A stretch of DNA of 51,260 bases from the NCBI GenBank assembly GCA_037447655.1, contig JBBHKE010002204.1, positions 1 through 51,260 of the forward strand, read 5' to 3'. Below, in pieces: positions 32,058 through 43,874 of this stretch. The position numbers and the translations under genes were made by a program. Origin of the DNA: Zygnema cylindricum (lineage: Eukaryota > Streptophyta > Zygnematophyceae > Zygnematales > Zygnemataceae). The notes below the pieces were generated by a model. The model was not told where the DNA came from and searched no databases. It saw only the letters and a program-made list of their open reading frames with translations. The first letter of the stretch is position 1. The number at the start of each line of letters is the position of its first letter.

Positions 32058-33576
32058 AAATTTGAATGTAGGATTTGTATTAGCGACTGTCAAATTTTCT
32101 TCAAGCGTGCAATCTGAATGTAAAATTTGTAAGCGTACGGGATTTATATTCCAAACAACCTTAAAAAAATAAAGATAAACCATAGTTCAAAAGTAGGTGA
32201 AAGTACACATATACAATATGCCTAATGTACAAAAAAAATATAATATACCATTAAGACCCATATTGTATTGGCCGCAAAATGAAATAAAATAGTAACAAGG
32301 TTGAGTTGCACATGGATCGAAGGAGAATTAAACATCTTGTCTAAATTTGAAAAAAAATCAGACAAAAAAATATTTTTCTGTGAGTTTTGAGCGACTTTTT
32401 ATTTAAACTGTCAAATTTGGACGATCTGACGGTCGTTGATCAAAGTAGCGATTTAAGAAGATCACATGAAAAGCCCATAACACAACTTCCGATAAAGGCG
32501 CCGTCAAAAAGCCTACAATAGAAACGCCTACTTTTGAACTATGAGATAAACGCGACGAATCGCGAAGGTCACCGGAGGGCGAAGGCACAAATCTTTCGGT
32601 GAGGATTTTCTCGCAGATTCTGGTGGATTTCCATCCACAGAATATATTTGTCCAGATTCAATATATCCTTCCGCTTTAGTGTTCCGTAACTAATAACATG
32701 GGATTGCAAAAATATCGCAATATGCAGTTTAGCAATACACAAACGATATGTATTTAATATGCGTTAACAAAAAACGTGCGCATATTTTATTCACAAAATG
32801 GTACAGTTACGCACCGAGCGTCTGCCGGATGACGCTTCCACCGTGAATCATAATTAGTGTTAATGTTTTTTCGCCACTTAAAACATCTTTTCTCCATATA
32901 CACTCGTCGGATTGTGGATCTGACAGTTGCGATTGAAAGGTATTATTCTCAGCTTACGAATGGCTGCTTAAATTGAAAACTGGACAAATTTGTACGGAGA
33001 AAATATGCACCGTGAATCCCTATTATTGTCAACAAATTATTAGTGTTGGGGACAATATAGAGTTATTGCCACTATTTTGGATTGCGCAACCTAAAGCTAA
33101 CAAAACCGTAACTAACTAGCATAAGTTAATACTATTTTATAAACACTTTCCCTTGGTGTAGTTTGCGGTTTATAATCGATGTCTTATTGTGTAAGAGTAA
33201 GTTCGTCTATTTTTCTTATTATTTATTAATATGAATCAAATCTAAGAACACCTTCACGTGTCGACGTTGTTATTTGACAATTTTATTCATTTTTGTGAGG
33301 AATAACATGCACTTAGCTTACGAAGCGACGTATTTTTACAATACACTATAATTTTGTCTTAAATGTGTGCCTAACTATCCTCTTGGTCGAGTGATGGCCC
33401 CGCTTGCAAAACCATATGAGTTTGTTGTTCAGCGTCCCATTAGGTTGCATCATCACCTACTTTCCCAAAAGGATGGTTTACCAACTCTTCTTACGCAACT
33501 CTAATTTCTCTGAGTGTGTCTCTGTGGTGGCCGAATTTTTTGGTGGTGTGACGGCAAAAAACTTATTAGAGTAAAA
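32058..33576. other. No gene; unpaired MITE ends
   Basis: Contains CACCGTGAATCATAATTAGTG at 32839 and CACCGTGAATCCCTATTATTG near 33008, both left-end type for the TA MITE family, without matching right ends nearby. The remainder is AT-rich and unassigned. Confidence 0.5.
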
Positions 33577-33988
33577 CGGACACCGATAGTTATTGCTTAT
33601 CAAACGGTGAGGGGTACGGACATAACGCTTCGCGACCAAGAAATTAATTATCTACGATAAGTAGAATATAAATTAGTACGCTATATAATAGTACTACATA
33701 ATATATTACATTATATTATTGACTATATATAGCATGGCATGACGATTTGTTTCGTACTCTGTACAGTGGGAGTATAGTACGTACAGTTATTCATATAACT
33801 ATACGGAAAAACCACACAATTATTGCGATAGTTATCGATAACGGTGTTATCGCGATAAAAAAACTATGTTATCAATATTTTATGGTGATAACACCATTAC
33901 CCATACACCGTGCTAATATATTGATTGTCGGTAAGCCAAAAAAATGATATGCGGGTTATCCGCAAAACCCTACCGATACACAACGCTA
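33577..33988 (-). mobile_element. Right-end fragment of an H-family hAT-like element (H4)
   Basis: CACCGATAGTTATTGCTTAT matches the H3 interior (about 23988). GTCGGTAAGCCAAAAAAA matches 25120, and the end CGATACACAACGCTA matches the H1 right end with one change. Confidence 0.6.
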
Positions 33989-34710
33989 TAATTATTTAGT
34001 TTTCCCTTTGAGCCCCTTTCTTCTCTTCTTTAAAAACCTTCAGTGATCTTCGGTCTTTCCTCAAGGGTCGGTCTCTAAATCCCACGCGACTTCACAATTA
34101 CACTCTTTTTGTGGAAAGTGGAACTCCTCTTCAGGTTGCCTGGATATTCATCCAATCCAACTGAGATCCACAACCGTTGGTGGAGACCTTTGAAGCTATA
34201 TGACTCTAAGTTTGAACTCTTATTACTCCTCAATTGCCTAGCCTATAATCTTTGTGATAATCCTCAAGGCGTCCTTTAAAACGAAGTCAGTAAATTAAGG
34301 TTGTTGGCCAAAGTTTCTTTTTTCCCTTACACCATAAATCTAACATTGAATGGAACAAGAGACTCACACACCAACTGAAAAACACATGTCTACACTGCAT
34401 TACAATTGCATGCACATCAGAAATCACCAAGGCATAGCGAAACGATGACAAAAGAAATAGGCTTGGAGATCAAAGCATGCATAATGGAAACAAGAATTTA
34501 AAAGAAGTTTTGTAGAAAACAACAATCCCTTAGTACGAACTTCTAAACCCTGTCTCACTTGACCATTTGTACATGGCGTAATCCTTGTGGATGCCTGATA
34601 TTGTGAGGCGCGTGTGGGCCTCCTCTTTATATGAGGGTAGTGACCGCCTCTTGTGAGCACAACCTTATACAATCATGCTGCCTAAATTTAAAGTGCGTGA
34701 ATGGAATGGT
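33989..34710. other. No gene recognised
   Basis: No supported frame; the 82-codon minus frame at 34424-34672 has no recognisable motif. Confidence 0.35.
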
Positions 34711-37369
34711 TGATGAAACCGTGATCACGTGTTATAAGAGGTAACAAAACCTACAGTTCATATTCCTACAATGTTTTTTTCTAAACGACGTGCGTCTTGT
34801 CTATGACTTGTGGGCTTTGTCGACAACGACATTCTCAAGACACCTCGTTCTACGTACACAAAAGGGAGGCCTCACGAAGGTGATCAAAACGACCCCCTGT
34901 CTCCATCCTTGTTTACCTCTTGTCCCTATCGAGAAAATTCTGGTCTTCTACCTCCAGTTTGTTAATCCCACCTGTCGTATGGTTCTTTGATTGACGGGGA
35001 TTTTTTCTTGACTCTTATAGGCAAAATTTATTTGGCGCCAATCTTAAGTCTTAGCGCCAACATAAAATCCTAGTCAAACATGGTCCTTTGCTTTGTGTTC
35101 TCTTATGCATCGTCGAATATGGATGACCCCTTGTCACGCGTGTGGCAATCAAAAACGCGAATGGATCTTTGTTAATCGACCTCTTCTTGTATGGTTCGAG
35201 GACAAATGAGAGTTGTCGACAACGTTTCCTTCTGTTGTCATTGTTTGTGGCATGATGATCCCATTTTTGTGCAGACGTGGAATTTGCGTTTGATTCTTTG
35301 CATATGCCACTTGACACTTGTATTCTTTGGTTCTTGCTCTTTTTATGATTGTCATTACTCGTTCGGCACCTTTCGAGGATTCTGCATAGGCTCAAAATTA
35401 TCGGAAAAGTATCTATCGATATCTTGAGAGGGCTCGTTGTTGTTTACTTGCCCTGACCTCTCCAGACTCGTCACTTGTTCTATAAAATTAATCGTCTATT
35501 CTGACCTTACAAAGAATCGGACCCTTGTGTTGATTGCTAGTCATACTCATGTTGCCTTGTGAATATTGCCTACCTAGCCTCAAACGATTATTCGCTGATA
35601 TTACCTTAGTATCTTGAATAGAACATGCCAAGGTGATCCATTAATAAGCTCCTCATTTTTGTGGCCCACCTTCGAACCTTAATGGCATCAACTAACCGTT
35701 TTGGTGGTTTATTCCCTTAAATTAGATGACACACATACTGTGGGTTCCCATAACATAGTTCGTTTTCCCTTTTATCAACTTTGTGAAATTGGTATATTTG
35801 TTCAACCACAAAAACGTGTGGTCTGTTGCTCATTAAGTTTGTCGCCCTCTACTCACAAGTTTTGTTGCCCCCTACTTACGGTTTTGTGTCACTTATTCAA
35901 AAGAGGGTGTTATGTTTTAAGTTTCTTTGTAAAAGACCTTTCCTTTGTGAACCTAGTATTTTGCGATCCTTACTGGAGGATATGTTTTAGTTTATAATCG
36001 TACCAAAGCTTTTAGATTCTTAAGCGACATTTGCAATCTATCATGTTGTTTTTCTCGTTGTTTTTTAGTGCAAAATTTGTCATTAATGGAACCAGTTGTG
36101 TTTTTTTTTTAACATTGACGAGCGTCTTTCTAGTGTGCATTACCTCCTAGTTGGGCATGGGATTTTTGGCTGATCGAAAGGAAGGTACCTCCTAATTTGC
36201 ATAAAAAGTTTAGGTTTAATTAACGTTGCCATTATGGTTCTATGTATTTTTACCTGTTTTGTTAACTACGCGACTCACATGGAGGAAAATGAACTCTTGC
36301 TCATGTTTTGGTGCAAAACACAATGGCAAGATCTAGGCGTTGAAGCTGGGGAAACCGTCAAATGAGTTGTTCCTCAACTACTCCCTTTCCCCATTTTGAA
36401 GGCCTTTAAAGCCCTTGGTTTGACTTGTGTTTTCCACCAAGGTGTTGGGCGGACCCTTGGTGATGTGGTCCTCACCAATCGGAGTAGGACACAAGTTTCT
36501 TCTCCTAGGGCGTTTCATAGAGGCGTCATAGCTCGAGAAGTAATGGCTTCCAAGGAACAGTGTTACGTTTCATGAGACCCAACATATCTGTTGGTCCCAT
36601 ACGCGGTGGAGATTTCTTTGATCTCTGTATAAGTCTTGCGATGAATTACTTTACAATTGCGAGCAAACTTTTGAATCCAAAGGTTTAAGAGTCCTTCACC
36701 AAACCTTCTAGCGTCTTTCTACCGATCGTGTATCAGTTGCCATTTGAGAGCCCAAGCAACGACCCTCTTTAGACAAAGCATGGAAGTAAACCAAGAGCCA
36801 TATTCCCTGCGTTCACGGTTGTGTGAGTTAGCGTTGTCTATATTATTTATTGGATTAGGCTTTGACCATTCTCTCTTGACTTACGTAGTCTTTAAATATT
36901 GTTTTGATTTCTTTTCCCCTTTGTACCCGAATGGTCTTTCAACAAGTTTTGCAATAAGGGTTCTATGTTGCAATTCTAATCATTTAGGTTTTGCAAGACA
37001 TTTTTTCGGTTTCATCGCTATTTTCAAAACAAACGTTTTATAAGACGTATATAGTCCCAGTGGAGCCCAACCCTAAAATTTTGAATTGTGGGAGTTTGAG
37101 TGGTTGAAATAGAATTGTTCAACCTTATTTTAGCAGCTTATACTGTAAGGGCTTCGCCCCATTGGGTTCCGAAGTGGCTCAATTCAAAGATCGTGCCTTT
37201 TTTTTTACGGCCTTAAACTTCTTAATCAGTATATAAATAAGAGAACGTTGTTTGCCTTCGGGGAAACCCTTATATAGGCGTTGTGTCTGTCTCGATTTTT
37301 TTTTTTCACAAGCAGTACAGACGACCGTACCGCGGGCACGATGTAGTGCTGCCAGCGACGCTGGCACAA

Positions 37370-37640
37370 TGTTACCTACGCTGCCACATGTTGGCAATTT
37401 TCTACGTTGCCACCGGCTGGCATAACTTTACGATGCCATAAATATACGCCGCCGCCGCCTGGCATAACTATACGCTGCCGCCGGGTAGCATAATTCTGCC
37501 CTTGCTAGTCGTCGTTGTACATACTGCCGTACAGCTGGCGTAATATGACATTGCCAACTGTCGGTATACAGACTGCCGTACCACTAATGTAATATAACGT
37601 TGCCAACCGTCGGTGTACAGACCGCCAGACCGGTGGCACA
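37370..37640. repeat. GGCATAAC/GCCGCC-type degenerate tandem repeat
   Basis: Units of roughly 45-55 bp carrying TGCC...CTGGCATAA and GTACAGACTGCCGTAC. It is continued at 38169-38365 after the MITE at 37646. Confidence 0.7.
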
Positions 37641-37645
37641 ATGTA

Positions 37646-38167
37646 CACCGCGAATCGTTATTAGTGTCAATATCTATAATTTGGGTTCATAAAATTTTGA
37701 TTTTTTTCCTCAAATAGGAAACATGATTTTAATTTTTCCTTGACGTTAATTAAGGTACCGTACAAAATAGCGTAAAAAACGAAAGTACAACAAGATCTAA
37801 ATAGTGTGATGTACGGTCGATATCAGACCGTACATAAATGTACCTTTTCAACTGAAATTTTTACAAAAAATGAATTAAATCAGATGCGCACTCATAGGAA
37901 CGTGCGCTCAAAAAACGGAATTAGTCTGACATGTACGTATATTTAAATTTCACGATGGCGTACGATTTCTAATATTTTTTACGAATAAATATGTTAATGT
38001 ATACAATCGTACGGAGAATATTTCATTTTTGCTGTTCCCAAATTAGCATTAAGCCGAACTTACAATACACCTTTTAAGAAAAAAAATACAAATTCTTAAT
38101 TCGCATCAATTACGTTAAATTACCTTCAACGCTATTTAAACTTTGACACTAATAACGATTCGCAGTG
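37646..38167. mobile_element. TA-flanked MITE (522 bp) inside a tandem repeat
   Basis: CACCGCGAATCGTTATTAGT at the left; inverse with one mismatch at the right (...TAATAACGATTCGCAGTG). TA lies on both sides (37644-37645, 38168-38169). The sequence on either side, GGCACAATG-TA-ACGTTGCCGTG, corresponds to the uninterrupted repeat unit GGCACAACGTGACGTTGCCG nearby, a near-perfect empty site. Confidence 0.92.
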
Positions 38168-38168
38168 T

Positions 38169-38365
38169 AACGTTGCCGTGCGATCGTCCGCAGTACGGAC
38201 CGCCGTATCGCTGGCACAACGTGACGTTGCCGTGCGTCATCGGTACAGACCGCCGTACCGCTGGCACAACGTGACGCTGCCGTGCATTCGCAGTACAGGC
38301 CGCCGTACCGCTAACACAACGTGACGTTGCTGTGCGTCAGCGGTACAGAATGCCACGTGACGTTG
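38169..38365. repeat. About 52-bp GC-rich tandem repeat
   Basis: Units with GCTGGCACAACGTGACGTTG then CCGTGCGTC and CGGTACAGACCGCCGTACC, four incomplete copies; same array as 37370-37640, split by the MITE. Confidence 0.85.
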
Positions 38366-38811
38366 CCGTGCGTCCGCAGTACGGGCATGATAAACTGGAC
38401 AGGTACATGCCCGTGTAACGGGCGCTGATTTACTAGTCATTGAAAACGTCAGTGAAACCGATGACTTAGTTGCCGATAGGCCAAAGCCCTTGCTACCTAA
38501 CATAGCAGTGTGGAAGGTACAATCACTTGTACGGAATTCGGAGACGAGAGATCAACGCGTCTCCGTAGTGGAAGGTACATCGCGTGTACGGAATTGAGAA
38601 AGCTGTAGAAACTAATGGTTTTATTAGTATTTTCTAGGTCTGAAAAGAAATATAGAAGTCGAGGCAGTCTATCTCTAACTTCTCTCTCCAACTCTCAAAC
38701 TTGTCGCAGTCACTGAGAAATTGGAGAGGAAGCTAGAGCCATGGCTACCTTGGCTATCCTGAGGTTTACGGGAATTTTATATTAGGGTTTATATATTTGA
38801 TTAAAATGTAT

Positions 38812-38895
38812 ATGCCGGCGGCAGGATCTGAACCATGTACCTGCCGGCCGGCAGTCACGAAATAGCCGGTAGCCTTAGCCGTTTCGTCTAGAGGT
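38812..38895 (-). repeat. tRNA-like sequence, possibly SINE-derived
   Basis: The minus strand has an A-box-like GGCTAAGGCTACCGG and, about 47 bases on, GGTTCAGATCC, close to the RNA polymerase III B box (GGTTCRANNCC). The arms do not fold into a clean acceptor stem by eye, so it is at best a tRNA relic or SINE head. Confidence 0.3.
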
Positions 38896-39005
38896 ATTAT
38901 TACATAGCATATAGTTTGATAATTATTTAGATATGTATTATTGCGATAAACCATTTAACTAGAATTAATTACGGGATACATAGATCCAGTAATATGTAAT
39001 GTACG

Positions 39006-39015
39006 NNNNNNNNNN
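39006..39015. other. Assembly gap (10 N)
   Basis: Ten unknown bases. The sequence to the right, up to 39370, differs in character from the rest of the window (see findings). Confidence 0.99.
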
Positions 39016-39370
39016 CAGCAAAACTAGTGGAAGCATTCCAGAGGGGAATCACATACATCTTGCCCCACAGAACTCTTACAGTAACAGCTGCTTCGGGTGT
39101 TCAGTATCTTTACTGTGTGCAGCAAATCTTTTTTTTGTAACATGCTTATACTTGACATCCAAACCAATGGAGAATATTATTCACTAGTGCTAAAGTAGAC
39201 ATTCTTTTTGCTATCGATTCAGGGGAGTCTTCCCTTCACAGGGGTAAAGGTGGTCAGAGTATTTGTCTGCCAGGGTGGCAGTTATTTTTGCTTAAACACA
39301 AAGGGGTCAGGATTATCCTAGAGGCTTCTTGGAAGCTGTCCACTCTGAGGATTTATGGAGGTCTCAGAGT
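39016..39370. other. CpG-poor stretch between gap and duplication copy 2
   Basis: About 355 bp with only two CpG dinucleotides by my count, whereas CpG is common through most of the window. No gene recognised; no similarity to neighbouring repeats. Confidence 0.5.
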
Positions 39371-42026
39371 TTCAGATGAAATCGTGATCACTTATTATAA
39401 GAGGTAACCAAACCTACAGTTCATATTCGTACAATGTTTTTTTTCTAAACGACGTGTGTCATTTCTATGACTTGTGGGCTTCGTCGACAATGACATTCTC
39501 AAGACACCCCGTTCTACATACACTAAGGGGAGACCTTACGAAGGTGATCAAAACGACCCCCTGTCTCCATCCTTGTTTACCTCTTGTCCCTACTGAGAAA
39601 ATATTTGTCTTCTACCTCCGGTTTGTTAATCCCACCTGTTGTATGACCCTTTGTTTGATGAGAACCTTTTTTTCTTGACTCTATAGGCAAAATTTCCGTG
39701 GCGCCGATCTTAAGACTCGGCACCAACATAAAATCCTAGTCGAATTTGGTCCTCTGCTTTGTGTTCTCTTATGTATCGTCGAATGTGGATGACCGCTTGT
39801 CACGCGTGTGGCAGTCAAAAACGCGATTGGATCGAAAATAAAAGAATTCTTCTTGTATGGTTGGAGGAACAACGAGAGGTTCAATTTCATAAAAGTTGCT
39901 GACAATGTTTCTTTCTGTCGTCATTGTGTCATGGTAAGAAGATCCTATTTTTGTGCTGACGTGGAATTTGCGTTTGATTCTTTGCATATGCCACTTGACA
40001 CTTGTATTCTTTGGTGCTTTCTCTTTTTATGATTGTCATTACTCGTTCGACATCTTTCGAGGATTCGGCATAGTCTCAAAATTCGCGAAAAGGTATCTAT
40101 CGATATCTTGAGGGGGCTCGTTGTCGTTTACTTGCCTTGAACTCTCTAGATTCGTCACTTGTTCTATGAAATTAATCGTCTATTCCGACCTTACAAAGAA
40201 CCGGACCCTCGTGTTGATTGCTAGTCCTACTCATGGTGCCTTGTGAATATTGCCTACATAGCCTCAAACGATTATTTATTGATATTTCCTTAGAATCTAG
40301 AATAGAACATGCCAAGGTGATCCACTAATGAGCCCCTCTTTTTTGTGGCCCACCTTCAAACCTTAATAGCATCAACTAACCGTTTTGGTGGTTTATTCCC
40401 TTAAATTCGATGACACATATACTGTGGGTTCCCATAACATAGTTCTCTTTCCCTTTTATCAACTCTATGAAATTAGTATATTTGTTCAACCACGGAAACG
40501 TGTTGTATGTTGCTCATTGAGTTTGTCGGCCTCTACTCACAAGTTTTGTCGCCCCCTACTTACGAGTTTTGTGTCTCTTATTCAAAAGAGGGTGTTAAGT
40601 TTTAAGTTTCCTTGTACGAGACCTTTCCTTTGTGAACCTAGTATTTTGTGATCCTTACTAGAGGATATGTCTCACTGTATAATCGTACCAAAGCTTTTAG
40701 ATTCTTAAGCGGCATTTGCAATCTTTGATGTTGTTTTTCTTGTTGTTTTTTAGTGCAAAATTTGTCGCTAACGGAACCAGTTGTGTTTTTTTTTAAACTT
40801 CAACGAGCGTCTTTCTAGTGTGTATTACCTCCTAGTTGGGCACGGGATTTTCGGCCGATCGAAAGGAAGGTACCTTCTAATTTGCTAAAAAAGTTTAGGT
40901 TTAATTAACGTTGCCATTATGGTTTTATGTATTTTTACCATTTTTGTTAACTACGCGACTCACATGGAGGAAAATGAACTGTTGCTCATGATTTGGTGCA
41001 AAACACAATGGCAACAACTAGGAGTTGAAGTGGGGGAAACCGTCAAATGAATTGTTCCTCAACTACTTCCCCCCTTTCCCCATTTTGAAGGCCTTTAAAG
41101 CCCTTGGTTTGACTTGTGTTTTCCACCAAGGTGTTGGGCGGACCCTTGGTGATGTGGTCCTCACCAATCGGAGTAGGACACAAGTTTCTTCTCTAAGGGC
41201 GTTTCATAGAGGCGTCATAGCTTGGGAGGCAATGGCTTCCAAGGAACAACGTTACGTTCAATGAGACCCAACATATCTGTTGGTCCCATACGCGGTGGAT
41301 ATTTCTTTGATCTCTGGATAAGTCTTGCGATGAATTGCTTCACAATTACGAGCAATCTTTTGAATCCAAATGTTTAAGAGTCCTTTACCAAACCTTCCAA
41401 CGTCTTTCTAACGATCGTGTATCAGTTGCCATTCGAGAGCCCAAGCAACGACCCTCTTCAGACAAAGCATGGTGGTAAACCAAGAGATACGTTCCACATT
41501 CCCTACTTTCACGGTTGTGTGAGTTAGCGTTGTCTATATTATTTATTGGATTAGGCTTTGCCCATTTTCTCTTGACTTACGTAGTCTTTAAATATTATTT
41601 TGATTTCTTTTCCCCCTTGTACCCGAATGGTCTTTCAACAAGATTTTTAATAAGGGTTCTATGTTGCAATTCTAATCATTTAGGTTTTGCAAGTCCTTTT
41701 TTTGGTTTCATCGCTATTTTCAAAACGAATGTTTTATAAGACTCATATAGTCCCAGTGGGGCCCAACCCTAAAATTCCAAATTATGGGAGTTTTAGTGGT
41801 TGAAATAGAATTATTCAACCTTATTTCAGCAGCATGTACCGTAAGGGCTTTGCCTTGTTGGGTTCCAAAGTGGCTCAATTCAAAGATTGGGCCTTTTCTT
41901 TTATGGCCTTAAACTTCTTAATCATTCAAAACGTCAGTGAAATCGATGATTTTGTTCCGATGGGCCAAAGGCCTTACTGCTTAACATAGCATTGTGGAAG
42001 GTACATCGCGTGTACGAAATTGAGAA
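39371..42026 (+). repeat. Direct duplication, copy 2 (uninterrupted)
   Basis: Matches 34711-38606 without the 1.2-kb insert. Conserved blocks include AAACGACGTG(C/T)GTC, TCCATCCTTGTTTACCTCTT, TTTGGTGGTTTATTCCCTTA and GTGTTGGGCGGACCCTTGGT. Reading frames differ by small indels between the copies, so coding constraint is not apparent. Confidence 0.85.
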
Positions 42027-42639
42027 AACAAACAATTAGAGTGGTAGCAAAGCGGTCAGGAAATCGTCAGCTTTTGCATTTTTGTGTCATTTTTGTCGAT
42101 TTTGTGTCATTTTTCTCGGTGACAGCAGATCTCCAGATTTCTCCATTTGTCTTCCTGATTTTACGCTGTTTGTCGGGCATGGCAAAACGTAACTGGTACA
42201 AAGAAAGAGAGAATATAGAAGTTTGTCCTAAGCCTGAAAAGTAATATTCTTAGAATAGTTTAAGGAAACCATTTATAGAATCCATTTTCATAGAAACCAT
42301 TTATAGAAATCACATATTAGGAGTTGGAAACAGAGGAAGGTTGAGGAGTGGATCTGATAAGTGAGGAGAAATAAGGGGAAGAAGGAAAGAGGAAATGAAA
42401 TCCGGAGCATTGAATTGTACGATGGAGGGTGTTAAATTCCCCAACGAGAAAAAGATGGGCTTCTGGGAAGATCTGGGGAATGTCGGTGGACAAAATGTCG
42501 GCGGAGCGAAAAACGGTGCGGAAAATGTCGGTGCAGAACGTGATGGCGGAGAAGATGATGGTAGAAAACAAAAGCGTGAAGGAACACAAGAAAGCGTGGA
42601 TGCCGAAGGGAAAGCTATCGACTCCACACGTGTAAAACG

Positions 42640-43198
42640 GTGAGATTTCCCTCTCTCTCTCTCTCTTTATTTTGCCCTTCTTTTTCTCTCTTTCACTCTC
42701 TCTCTCCCCTCTCTCTCTGGCCCTCCCACTTCCTCTCTCACCTTCTTATTCTCTCTATATTTCTCTCTCTTTCTCTCCCTCGCTCTCTTTCCCTCTCTTC
42801 CTCTTTCTCTCTTTTTCCCTCTCTGGCTCTTTCTCTCTCTGTTTCTCTCTCTTCATCTCTCTCTCTCTCTCCCTCTTTCTCCTTCCCTCTCCCTCTGTCT
42901 TTCTCTCTCTGGCTCCCTCTCTCTCACACACGAACTCACTCTCTCGCTCCCTCACTCTCTTGCTTTCCCCATCTCTTCTCTCCCCTCCATCTCCCTCTCC
43001 CACTCTCTCGTTCTCTCAGTCCCCCCCCCCTCTCATTGTCCAACTCTCTCTCGCGCTCTCCCTCCCTCTCTTTCTGTCTATCTCTCCCTTTCTCCTTTCA
43101 TCTCCCTACCCGAACTCTTTGAATTAGCCTGGAACATATTAAAGCTAGCTATGCCGCATTTGAGGAAAGTTTTGCTGACCGTTTTTCCCGGGCTGCAG
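42640..43198 (+). repeat. Intron 1 of WRKY-type copy 2: polypyrimidine microsatellite
   Basis: GTGAG donor, then about 470 bp of almost pure C/T with (CTCTCT)n and CTCTCCCT units to about 43120, then ordinary sequence and the CTGCAG acceptor. The Ser/Leu/Phe-rich frames here are artefacts. Confidence 0.85.
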
Positions 43199-43291
43199 AA
43201 GAAGAAAACGACACCACCTGGCGATTCCATCCGACGGATTCGTGTGGAAAAAATACGGACAGAAAAATATCAGAGGAACAACTCGTATGAG

Positions 43292-43874
43292 GTGGGGGGA
43301 GGGAGGGGAGGTGGGCGAGAGGGGGAGGAGGAATATGGGAGGGAGACTGGGAGAGGCAGAGGGGAAGAGGGGAAGAGGCGAAGGTATAGAGAGAGAAGCG
43401 GGGAGGGAGGGGAGGGAGAGAGGGAACAGGAAGGTGAATGCTGGACAGAGGAGGGATAGGAGGAGAGAGGAGGGGAGGAGGGAAAAAGATGAGCGGTGTG
43501 AGAAGAGGGAAATAGAGGTGGCAAGCGGGGGAAGTAGTAAGGAGGGGAGAGAGGTGGGATTGTTGGAGAGATGTCATGGGGGAGGGAAGGGAATAACAAT
43601 GTCAAAAATGGAGGCGGGGTGAGAGGTTACTGGAGGGGAAGGAGAACGTACGGAAGAGACTGAGAGTGGAGGTAGCGGAAAAGAGGAATAGGGAGAGGCG
43701 CAGAATGAGATAGCGGGGACGAGGGAGAGCGTCAGTGGGGAGGGGGGAAGAGAGGGGTAGAGGGGGAGAGAGGAGAGGAGGAGAGAGAGGCTGGTTTTTC
43801 AATTGTTGTTGCTATTTTGAATCTTTGCTCTTATTGATTATGTATCCTCTTCCTTTTTGTTTCACTTCTGGCAG
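43292..43874 (+). repeat. Intron 2 of WRKY-type copy 2: polypurine microsatellite
   Basis: GTGGGGGGAG donor, about 500 bp of G/A-rich repeats (GGGAGAGG, GAGGAGAG), then TTGTTGTTGCTATTTTGAAT and a pyrimidine-rich stretch before the CTGGCAG acceptor. The last 70 or so bases match the same part of copy 3 (50658-50733, minus), so the intron end is homologous. Confidence 0.85.

Larger units (their letters stand above)
34711..38606 (+). repeat. Direct duplication, copy 1 (with a 1.2-kb insert)
   Basis: From GTGATCACGTGTTATAAGAG to GTACGGAATTGAGAAA this follows 39371-42026 base by base with a few per cent of differences. It is interrupted at 37233-38430 by sequence that copy 2 lacks: copy 2 reads CTTCTTAATCATTCAAAACG straight across. 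Frames in both copies (for example 35701-35997, 36744-37043) are broken differently, so neither is a good gene. The pair could be very long terminal repeats of a retrotransposon or a segmental duplication. I found no TG...CA ends, PBS or matching target duplication to decide. Confidence 0.85.

Noticed and set aside
42640-43122. 160- and 151-codon frames rich in Ser/Leu/Phe
   Set aside because: They are inside the polypyrimidine intron 1 of the WRKY-type copy 2 and follow from composition.
43149-43622. Overlapping frames of 102-142 codons on both strands
   Set aside because: Polypurine intron 2 plus exon 2 read out of frame; only the WKKYGQK frame fits the splice sites.
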